Assembly: GCF_018294505.1 (NCBI RefSeq)
Contig: NC_057814.1
Coordinates: 40,159,239 to 40,223,238 of the forward strand
Source: Triticum aestivum
Lineage: Eukaryota; Streptophyta; Magnoliopsida; Poales; Poaceae
Reading direction: 5' to 3'
Length of the DNA: 64,000 nucleotides
The stretch's first letter is position 1, and every line of letters starts with the position of its first letter. This document shows, in pieces, positions 54,967 to 64,000 of this stretch. The notes under the pieces are model-generated. The model made no database searches. It was not told the origin of the DNA and was given only the letters and a program-made list of their open reading frames with translations. The translations under genes and the position numbers were made by a program.

Positions 54967-57900
54967 ATGGTGGACGATAGAACCGAGCCGCTTAGGGATC
55001 CGGAGGCTGAACGTTATTTAATGGGCATCATCAACAACGAGATTCCTTATGTGCCGGGCTCAGAATATGAGCAACAAGAGGATGTAGTCTCTTCTTATCT
55101 GAACCTTGACGGTGGAACAGAGATTGTCGATGATCAAGAAGGTGAAGGAACGGACATTGTCGACGGAGGTCAACCGTCAACAACCGACGATCTCGAATTG
55201 CAAGTAGCAACCACCTCCGGCGAGGTATATATATACATTGAGAGCCTCTCGTGATACAAACTTACTGAAATGTGAATACATATGTATTAACGCGCGCGAC
55301 TCTCTTTCTTTTTTTAGCCCTCCGGATCGACTACGACAAAGCGTGGCAAATCCAAGGCGATGAAAACAGGAGAAACATATGCCATTGAGTTTGTCAGTGA
55401 AACCGGCAAGCCCCTACAGCACACCTCAAAGTTTATCAACCAATGCGGAGTCGTTGTTAGAGACAACGTCCCGATCACCGTCCAGGAATGGAAGGAGCCA
55501 AAGAAGGCACGTCTTGGTTTCAGTTTTGTCGACAAGAGAACGAAAAAGGATTGCTGGAGAAAGCTTATGGAACATTTCATTCTACCTCCGGAATACAACA
55601 AAGTCGATGAATTCGGTAACGAGGTTCCGGGTGGACGTCAGAGGAGGAGGCTAGTTAAAGAGTTCGCTCTTCAGAAGATGGGCGAAGCATTCCGGAACTT
55701 CAAGAAAAATTTAACCCGTGACTATGTCAACAAGGGCAAGACTCCGGATTTCAATGGACAACATGAGAAACTGAAAGATGATTGGCCAGAATTTGTGAGG
55801 CAAAAGCAATCGGAGCATTTCAAGGAAATATCGAAAAAAATAAGGATAATGCGAGTAAGAAAAAGTTCCATCATATTATGGGGCCAGGAGGATACCGCCT
55901 TTCGGAGCCTAGGTGGCAGAAGATGGAGGAGGACCTGAGGGTGCGAGGAATCCCTCTAGGTACAGAGGGATGGGACCCAAGGGCCAAAAGCTGGTGGTAC
56001 GGGCATGGGGGATCGCTAGACCCGGAGACAGGGGTGTGTGTTCACCGGCAGAGACAGTTTGCTCCCACCCAAGCCCTTATTGACGCAATGACCCAAGCTC
56101 AAGAGGGCTTGATCAAGTTCAACAGAGAGAAAGACGCACTGACAACAGCCCTCGGGAATGATGAACACGGAGGGCGTGTACGAGTCAAAGGCAAAGTTCC
56201 GTGGAAAGTAGGGTTTTCCCAGGACAATGACCCGTACTGTTACAGAAGCCGTAAGAGAAAGACGGACCGGGATGCAGATCTTATGACGAAGTTTGCATCG
56301 GAACTCCATGAGTTGAAGCAGACCGTGCATGAACTAGTGAAAGAAAAATCGGCTGCAGGGCCGCATGAAGATCATGAAGCGGATCGCGGAAGCCAGCAGC
56401 GGAGAAGCAGCGTGGCTTCCACGGATGCCCCGCCTGGTGCTAGTGCACCGATGATCGAGATTCGTGCACCGGAGCCTCACTACCCCGTGGATGATGTAAA
56501 GGAGATGAAAGAATGTGATCTGCATTATCCCGTGGGGAACGTTTCCACGAAGGTAGCTAGCGGCAGTGCTTTACCCTGTACACCTGGAGCACTCCACCAC
56601 AACAACCCCATTGCATATGGCTATGCTCGTGTCACGGTGGAAGACATAGTCCAAGGGTTTGAGGACCTGGAGATTGACAAACCTACACCCGAAGGGGAGA
56701 GAAGACTTGGAGATGTCAAGAGCCAGTTCATTCTATGGAAAAAGAAGTACATAGTGTTTCCAGGCGAGGCGCCAAGGCTAGCAAGTCCACCCCCCTCCGA
56801 TGGTGGTGGTGGTGGTGGCGGTGGTGGTGGTCGTGGTGGTTCACCTACACCTCCTTCACGCCATTCGACGCCGTCCCCCGATACACAACCTCCGGCTGGT
56901 ACGACGCCCCCCAATCCTCCTCCGGCGGGTACGACGCCCCCCAATCCACCTCCGGCGAAGAAGCAGAAGCAGGCGGACAGCAAGGAAACCCGCTCCTAGA
57001 CTATTAACCTGGACCCTTATGTACCTAAGACCACAAGGGTACCGGAGCCATCACTGAAGCCTCTCCTCCCAAAGCCTGGGGAACTTAGTGAAGCTGAAAC
57101 CAAATTGGCCGCGTCTGCTGATTATGAGAAATGGAAGGCGGATATGAAGGCGAAAAAAGAGCCTGAGCCCAAGCAAGTATTCACTGAGAAGCAAAAGAAG
57201 TGGGCTAAGGATTTTTTGACGACACCGTCCCAAGCCGAGCTGAATATGCCTGACGACTATGGACATCAACTTCGTAGGCAAGCAAAAATATTGAAGGAGG
57301 AGAAAGAAGAAAGTAAAAAAAGCGGGAAACAAGTTGACCAGCTCGGGATGCAGAAGAAACAATCGATCCCCCCGCTCATAGTGAAAGCCGGTCCGGAAGA
57401 GGACCCCGAGATCATAGCAGCTGCGGCAGCACTTGGATTGACTGTAGCGGGTGCCATGAAACAAGCGTCCGAGATGGGTTTGACTCTTCGTGCCTTCTTA
57501 GGCCTTGAGGATGCGCCAGTATGTGAGATAGCATTACAATATGTGCGGAATGGGCCTCTCGTCGAGCCTGCGCGGGAAAAGAGTCTACCACCACAAATGC
57601 GAAATCTGCTACGTTGGTACAAGCAATTCATAACATGGGCCGACAAAGAATATGTTTATGCGGATGTTACAGATGAGCATCACACCAAACGGTACTCTGT
57701 AGAAGTTCATATGAGTGAATTGTTCCAGCTGTTCAATCTGCGCGACCTCGACAAATCTATGCTGAGTTGCTACGTTCTGTAAGTGATTTATTTCTACCTC
57801 ATCTCGTTCTTCATTGCCTGCACTATATATATATTGTCCTAACTATATTGTTGCGTACGCTATTATGCAGATTGAAGATTTGGGAATGCAAAATAAGAAA

Positions 57901-58693
57901 CATCCATGATGTTGGGTTCATTGACCCACATATCGTTAATGGACATGTGTTACAACATCACCCCGAAGACGTGGAGAAAGACCTGTACAAGTTTCTTAGA
58001 AAGCATCAACTCAAAAGTCATATTCTATTTCCTTACCATTTTGGGTGAGTGTTTCTCTCTTGTGCCCATTCTCTTTTGTTTACTCCATGCATGGTATGTC
58101 TAATCGATGAGTTATGCATGACTGTGCATGTAACGTGTCCGCAGGTTCCACTGGATTCTGCTAAATATTGAACTTCACACCTCCAGAGTTCTAATCATGG
58201 ACTCTATGGATTCGGATCCAAAGCGTTGGGCCGACATGAGAAAAATGCTGCAAAAGTAATTATTTTCAATCATTTGAGCTCTATATCGATCGGTCTCTTT
58301 CGTTCATTTCCTAATATCAAGTAACTAATAACTCCCTTATTCATTTAATTTTCTTTGCCCTGTAGGGTTTGGAGACGGTTCTCAGAAGAAATTGTCGGTG
58401 AATTCAAACATGAGCTAGATTTCAGAAGGTTAGTTAATGTGGATAAGCAGCCACCGGGGACCAATCTATGTGGATACTATGTTTGTGAGAACATCCGGAG
58501 ACACACCACTGAGCGGAAGGCATCAGATAGCGTGCGGAACGCGACGGATAACTTGCGGAGGAGGCTTAGTCCAGAAGCTCGCTTCCGACCAATTCAAGAA
58601 GAATTAGCAGGATTTTTCATGAGGGAAGTCATCAATCCTAAAGGAGAACACTATACCGAGGACGAAGAAATTTATATGCATACCCGAGATTGA
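54967..58693 (+). pseudogene. Second CACTA gene: transposase_24-like region plus Ulp1 peptidase
   Basis: Exons are 54967-55224, 55318-57778, 57871-58044, 58145-58255 and 58366-58693; all are GT-AG and frames join. The N-terminal half contains a transposase_24/TNPA-like region (PEYNKVDEFGNEV, KKKFHHIMGPGGYRLSEP, GSLDPETGVC), normally a DNA-binding partner of TNP2. A Gly run (SDGGGGGGGGGGRGG) and a duplicated PPAGTTPPNP unit follow, then a Lys-rich region. The C-terminus is an Ulp1/C48-type SUMO-peptidase-like domain with H in FHWILLNI, D in LIMDSMD, Q in KQPPGTN and C in NLCGYYVCE, so the catalytic set looks present. Lesions are one A missing in the run near 55836-55842, and TAG at 56997-56999 where TGG is expected. 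Sequence beyond the TAG remains in frame. Confidence 0.85.
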
Positions 58694-58969
58694 AACTTGT
58701 ACGAAGTTGTATATGGTCATCCATCCTAATTGTGTATGGAAACTTGTTCGAAGTTGTATATGGTCACCCGAGATTGAATATATATTATATATTCCTCTTG
58801 AATTCTTCTTGTTTGAAATTTCATATGCATGTATATAGTAGCGTAAAATATGTGTACTGAAACTTTATCAAAATTAAAATAAAACACAAAATATAATATA
58901 AAAGAAATAAAAGACTCCAAACTAAAAAGAAACCAGGTTTAGGGGGCTAAAACCCTAAACCTGCGGAGG

Positions 58970-59206
58970 AGCCCTTTAGTCCCGGTTGGCCACGAGAACC
59001 GGGACTAAAGGTCCTCCGCCCCGACGGACCACGGGCGCCCACGTGGACGGGCCTTTAGTCCCGGTCAGCCACAAGAACCGGGACTAAAGCCGTTAGTCGC
59101 GGTCCGTAAGAGGCGCGACTAAAGGGGGGGTCTTTAGTCGCGCATATTTAGTCCCGGTTGCACAGCCGGGACTAAAGGCTGTTGCGAACCGGGACTAAAG
59201 GGCTTT
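58970..59206. repeat. Right sub-terminal motif cluster of F
   Basis: TTTAGTCCCGG, TTTAGTCGCG and CCGGGACTAAA occur about ten times in both orientations before the terminal repeat. Confidence 0.85.
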
Positions 59207-59573
59207 TTTCTACCAGTGCACGTTTCTGTAGCATAAAAATGCATCTAAAAAATATCATTATTGTACTATATTTTAATTTTAGTTTTGAAAATACTCGCAC
59301 TTGTTCAGAATATTTTAGGAAGCATTATTCTCGGAAGCAGTTACCAATAAGAGGAAATCACGGAATCAGTCCATTGGGAGCATGCACCGGAGTATTAACT
59401 ACCACCAGCGTATTGTTCTCGGATGCATTATTCACGTACAGTTGAGTATTAACTACCATCAGACCCGCACGATAGGTTTGGACGATTTGGATGATTTTAA
59501 TCCTACGGCCATTTACTAGTCTGATAGGAAGCATATATCTGTAGTCTGATCCCTAGTAGTTCCCTTTAAATTT

Positions 59574-60880
59574 TGTGTGCATGGCCATACATAATAATAA
59601 GACACTCAATGTACGACAAGGTTCGAAGATCCAATTAATGCATGAACACATGCATTCTCATTTTCAGAAAAAGACACATGCATTCGATAAATGAATGCAC
59701 TGACGCACATATGAAAAAAAACAAACAAATAAATACCACACCAAACCTTTACTTGTGCGTATAATGTTTTCATTTTATATATAGCAGGGTGCAATATTTT
59801 GTCCGCACTTGCATATTTACTCGTTCTTCTTTTTGATATGTTAGTAGAGATAAATAAGTAGCAAGCACAGAAATAGAGAATAGAGGAGGATGAAAGAGGC
59901 ACCAAAGAGATGCACAAACTCGTAGGATTTAGATACATCAGGAGAAATGCAATCCATACTTTAAAAACTCAATATCCTTGAATATTAGCATCAGTTCCAC
60001 GGGGTCTATTAGACATGACTCCAAATACTAATGGGTATTGGCCAACAATACACCTCGAGATAAATTGCACAAGTTTTGAATGACTATTGAGCTTAAATGT
60101 AGTCAGCAAGGAGTTGATGACTACATGTTCGGCGCATGAATTGATTGTGTGGTTGCCTTCCATGTGTTAATTGTGCAATTAGGAAATTCAAACTTATGTT
60201 GTTGTAAAACAACCAAGTATTTCATAATTCTAAGAAACAAAGATGAATAAGAGATATTATGGTAAACAATGGAGCTTGGTAAAATTCTAGAAGACCATGA
60301 AATTCAGCATTGGAGAGCCGATAAGTTTCATACTTTTTTTAGCTTCAATATTTTCAAAGAACTATTTTATAAAACATTGGAAAAGACTGTAGAGCTATTG
60401 TGATCTGATCCAACACGGTTTGATGACGCCTCCGACCGCACATTACACTCCAACACTTCCCCTCATGTCTTGGTTGCAAGTTTCTGCACCTAACCAGTTC
60501 ACCCGTCAGTCTGAACTGATGGAGAGAGGCATGCAATATAGCTCCTCGTCATGTCTAGGCTATTTTAGTCCTTAGACGTGGGTCGACGCAGGCTGCATAA
60601 TTGTTTGGATACCATATTGAATTCATGCTCCAGCCAACTCATTTAAAAGTCTGAACAATGGGAGAGGCAGGACATCATGCTCCAACAAAGTACACCAAAA
60701 GCAGTACACGCACGGCCACATGATCTCCGCACTACCAATTTTTGCACTCGGCAAAATCTTGGCTTAATCGACCCACTCTGATCGTAGGCAGGGTTGTCAC
60801 CGCAGCTGGCGACCCTTACGGGACGGTGTCGTGTCGGGTGGCAGCAAGCCACCTTTCCCACTCAGTAAACAATCAAACCC
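59574..60880. other. Intergenic, unrecognised
   Basis: AT-rich with no recognisable gene or complete transposon. 60390-60640 is richer in GC, with no coding frame I trust. Confidence 0.4.
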
Positions 60881-60910
60881 GTCTCTCTCTTGTCGTTCCT
60901 GCTTCCCGCC

Positions 60911-61078
60911 ATGTGCCAGTCGGAGTCGACGGCCCCCGGTCCTCGGCGTCCTTCCGCATCACGGCTCCTTCACCCCGCTTGCCTCTCTCTCCAAGCTCCC
61001 TTCATCTCAACTAGATCGGGATCGCGCCATGGCGCGGGGGTGCTGGTCCCGACGATTTGGTTAAGCATGTCGTGCTAA
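60911..61078 (+). other. Short GC-rich frame, doubtful
   Basis: ATG 60911 (MCQSESTAPGPRRP) to TAA 61076-61078, 55 codons, in a CT-rich region like a 5' leader (CTCTCTCTTGTCG before it). It could be the first-exon region or leader of a gene whose remainder is not recognisable. No domain. Confidence 0.25.
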
Positions 61079-62425
61079 GTTAGTAGGGACGTACGTTTAG
61101 CGTATGAATTCAAACATGATAAAAAAATAAAGTAAAGAAGAAATATTCATTTGTGATAGATGGCATAAGATTATAAGGCAACATAAAGTTCGGCATGTTT
61201 GTAAGACCACAAAAGACGCGCATCAAGCACAGCATAAAAGAATAGACCAAAAGCAACATTTAATAGATCAGGATTACAACAAGTCATTTACATAGAAAGT
61301 TATGCATTCTGCAGATCAAAAGCCGTTAATAACAATTAAAGCATGTCATTTATATCGGAAGAGACCAGTAGCGCATAGGGCAGCGAGATAGTACAAAATA
61401 CTGAAAGTGAAGTATTTATACAGAAGGCTAGTGACACTTAGATAGCAGTCCACACAAGTTTTAAGGATTATAAAAGTCCACGCTAACTAATACATCTACC
61501 AGAGTCTTCAATTTTCCTTCTCCAAGAATGGTTGAAGTTCCTCATTGCTCCAAGAGAAGTTGTGTAACACTGGCCCAGGAAGAGATGAAAAAAATGATAT
61601 TCTTCGAGAAGATATCTCAACTCATTAAAGATTCATTAAATGATTCATATGACATCTAAATCTAACATGCATTTTTACAACAATAGATATCTGCAATGAC
61701 CAAAAAAGGAACTATCAGGAAGGTGAGTTTAGTGAACTGACATCAAGAAATTCATGCATATTTCCTTTAAACAAGTTTGGGGAGTGTGTATACAGTAGCA
61801 CTACACAACTATGAATTATAAAAAACAGAGATGACCACCATCATGAGCAATTCTTGGCAAAGGGAAGACCCGTGTCTCAGGACTCAGTGAAATATAATTC
61901 ATTTTTCAGCCTAAAGATATACACATAAAAAATGATTGGATCCTTCTATCAAAGGTCACAAAAAATAGCAATCGAGCTCAATATGTTATTTAGAAGAAAA
62001 AATGGTCAACCATCTACACAACATTCATGAAGCCCTCCAGTTTCATAGGAAACCCAGGGGAGAAGAAAAGAAACTAAAACACACATGTGTTTTATTTCAT
62101 TTACAATCCATCAAAAGATGAATATAGAGAACTCATGATCTGTGATTATTAACAACAATTCAAGTTCTGATCTATAGAGCTGGCAATTAACATTAAGCAC
62201 AATGGAATAATCCTCTACTGGTTACTCTCAATCTAAAATCAACAGTTAAATTACTATTTATCACCATCAAGCCAGCATATGCGGTTCATATATAAACTAA
62301 ATCAAGCTAGCATACACACTTCATCTCCAAATAGGATTCATCTCCTGCGGTCTGGTTACCCAAATCCAACCAAAGATCCTCACAGAAGAGGAGGGGGAGG
62401 GGGTAGAGGAGGAAGAGGAGCTTAC
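61079..62425. other. Intergenic, AT-rich
   Basis: No coding frame or repeat recognised. It may include introns of the minus-strand fragment to its right. Confidence 0.4.
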
Positions 62426-62848
62426 TTGCGAGTAGAAGCCAGAGCGCAGCGGCAGGGAGTATATGGACCAATAACAATAAGTGGCCAGTAAGATGCGCAC
62501 CAAGTCATTCATCTGGTTCAAGGTACGCTCCAGCTCCCTCTGCAAAATCAAGTGGGATCACAAGCATTGTCGGATCAAAAAGGCAACACAGTGATGAAAG
62601 CACTATGTATGGCTATCTCACCCTGAGCTCCTTGGCCAACTTGCTCTCTTTCTCCTTGGCCGCCCTAGGGAGCCTCCCCGTCGGCGGAACGGTCTTGACG
62701 CGGTCACCATGGACCTGGCTCGGCGCCCTGGCATCCTTCTTCCTGGGAACGCCCCTAGGCCGGTCAGGGCCCGCCACCCCTGTGATTTGGCAGTCGCTGT
62801 CCTCGGCCGCCGCTGATGAGGAGGGGCGCTGGGAAGCGGATGCGGCTA
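62426..62848 (-). pseudogene. Possible two-exon fragment of an unknown gene
   Basis: On the minus strand a frame from about 62848 to 62622 encodes a basic protein part (GVPRKKDARAPSQVHGD, then AAKEKESKLAKELR) ending at a GTGAG donor. After a good TTTTGCAG acceptor, exon 62426-62539 continues in frame (RELERTLNQMNDLVRILL) to a GTAAGC donor. The joined sequence around the splice forms a plausible amphipathic helix. I found no start codon in frame (TGA lies just upstream) and no further exon. The family is not recognised. Confidence 0.4.
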
Positions 62849-62860
62849 CTCATGCAAGTC

Positions 62861-63793
62861 TTTCTGCTCTACTGAACTGTTTAAAGTGTTGAACATTTAA
62901 GCCACAACCAAAATTGAAGTGCATATTGCAAGAAAGAATGGCATATCTAGCTGTATCCTAAGCTATTTCTTTTCTTTTTATCCATGTATTATGGGGTATT
63001 TCTCCATGCATGAATATTACATAGGGCTAGAATAGGAACCTGCTCTACCAGATTATAAAATAGACTAAAATAAGTAGCTTCTTGGTAAGTTTACATGTCA
63101 TGTACAGTCATCATAACCTTAATTCATTAAAAGGCATTAAACCAGGATAGTGGATTTCCTGAACTATTTTTGTAGTTGATCTGCAAATTGACTCAAAAGG
63201 TATTTATCTCATAAGAGAATAGTTCCACACAACTAATAGAACTGGCATTTCACAAACTTCGACATTAAGACAAATGTGTATATCCATATATGATCCATGG
63301 TGTTGGATCACACGTTTCAGAAACCATGGGTTAGATAAAGGACTCAAATAAATTAGGTTATTTATTTTTGTGTACAATGAATTAGAGCTCTAATCTCTAC
63401 CACAAAAAGAAAGAATAGCCAGCGGCAACTGATAAGAAGCTTGTTCTGCTTGTAAGCAACAAAATAGGAGCAAAAACATGAACGCTGGTGCAAGAGTGAG
63501 ATGGTTCATGGCCTGGAGATGAACGATTAGATTCACAATTTAAACGCGGTCTGATGGAGCAACAACTTCGATCACATCTCCAACTATTTTCTACCGATGT
63601 CGCTGCACTTTGGAAAAAAAATAAAGACTATTCCAGTACTTGAAGCTCAATTTGTTGAATGATAGATAAAAAATGCTCTTGTTATAGGGGGGATGGAAAC
63701 AAAAAACTAAAAGCTAAACATGCAGAAGATGTTTAACATGGAAGGTAGAACGGCATGACCAGGCCATCGACAGAGCATAAAGCATAGCTAATA
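62861..63793. other. Intergenic, AT-rich
   Basis: No gene or repeat recognised apart from the MITE that follows. Confidence 0.4.
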
Positions 63794-63874
63794 CTCCCTT
63801 TGTCCCAAAATATAAGAACGTTTTTAACACTACACTAGTGTTAAAAACGTTCTTATATTATGGGACGGAGGGAG
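63794..63874. mobile_element. Stowaway MITE, short palindromic type
   Basis: 81 bp with arms CTCCCTTTGTCCCAAAATAT / ATATTATGGGACGGAGGGAG that pair almost entirely around TACACTAGTG, flanked by TA at 63792-63793 and 63875-63876. Confidence 0.95.
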
Positions 63875-64000
63875 TAAATGCCACGGATTTAATGTATAAA
63901 TAGGAAGGCCTCTACTAATTCAGCGCATTTCGTTCTGTTGCTACACTACCTGACATGTAGACTTACCAAGAAAAATAAGGAACAATCATGTCTATTGCCT

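Larger units (their letters stand above)
48705..59218 (+). mobile_element. CACTA (En/Spm) transposon F
   Basis: 10,514 bp with termini CACTGGTAGAAAAAG and its inverse CTTTTTTCTACCAGTG, flanked by the 3-bp duplication CAC (48702-48704 and 59219-59221). It carries a TNP2-type transposase gene and a second gene, with TTTAGTCCCGG / CCGGGACTAAA motif clusters at both ends and in the middle. Both genes have single-base frameshifts, so this copy looks inactive. Confidence 0.96.
46285..59564. mobile_element. Non-autonomous MULE-like element G, split by the CACTA element
   Basis: It begins GGGAAACGCTTAACATCAGA and ends with the inverted counterpart ATCCCTAGTAGTTCCC. The arms (roughly 90 bp) are degenerate but share GGGAA, ATCAGA and CATCAGAC/TATCAGAC blocks. 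It is flanked by a perfect 9-bp direct repeat TTTAAATTT (46276-46284 and 59565-59573), diagnostic of Mutator-type insertion. Without the CACTA element it is about 2.8 kb, with no transposase. Confidence 0.75.

Noticed and set aside
55782..56999. Separate gene starting at 55782
   Set aside because: It is the continuation of the second CACTA gene after a one-base deletion in an A-run, not an independent gene.

Overview
The window looks like a repeat-rich stretch of a large grass genome, most probably Triticeae (wheat, barley, rye or Aegilops). Pointers are Stowaway MITEs with the CTCCCTCCGT-type ends, a 5' fragment matching the Triticeae Au SINE, a long Gypsy LTR of the TGTAACACCCCGG class, a CACTA element with TTTAGTCCCGG sub-terminal motifs, and deep nesting of long LTR retrotransposons. 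No organellar, rRNA or tRNA sequence was seen. Family names are from memory and pattern recognition; no database search was run.

Layout, left part (1-42332): a nest up to three insertion levels deep. The outermost element D (minus strand, Gypsy-like LTR/leader) survives as three pieces, 1-2093, 15493-15606 and 41490-42332. It was split by two LTR retrotransposons. C (2094-15492, TSD AGGAC) has no gag or pol and itself contains a Mutator-like element E (7355-13916, 9-bp TSD). B (15607-41489, TSD CGCCG) contains a younger insertion of its own family, A (26079-38943, TSD CTTGC). A and B are minus-strand Gypsy elements resembling the Tat lineage. Besides gag-protease-RT-RNaseH-integrase they carry an intron-containing gene on the opposite strand, between pol and the 3' LTR, with its own TATA box. 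In both copies gag-protease and RT are separated by the same in-frame TAG.

MULE E carries a multi-exon MuDR-type transposase gene with one internal stop. It also holds a convergent minus-strand reading frame resembling a GRF-type zinc-finger/coiled-coil gene, a 170-bp tandem repeat, and a rearranged fragment of a plant stearoyl-ACP desaturase gene.

Middle (42333-46284): low-copy-looking sequence with LINE/SINE remnants, one small intact reading frame with a TATA box (43132-43434), a second small reading frame interrupted by a Stowaway MITE (44689-45174), and a degenerate MITE.

Right part (46285-64000): a non-autonomous MULE-like element G (46285-59564, 9-bp TSD TTTAAATTT) is split by a 10.5-kb CACTA transposon F (48705-59218, TSD CAC). 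F has a TNP2-type transposase gene and a second gene combining a transposase_24-like region with a C-terminal Ulp1-type cysteine peptidase. Its sub-terminal motifs recur at both gene promoters and at the 3' end. The final 4.4 kb is mostly unrecognised AT-rich sequence, with a possible two-exon minus-strand gene fragment (62426-62848) and a Stowaway MITE (63794-63874).

Almost every large transposon gene here is broken by one or a few simple lesions (one-base indels in homopolymers, or TGG/CAG to TAG). The gag-pol of element A is the exception, intact apart from the TAG it shares with B.
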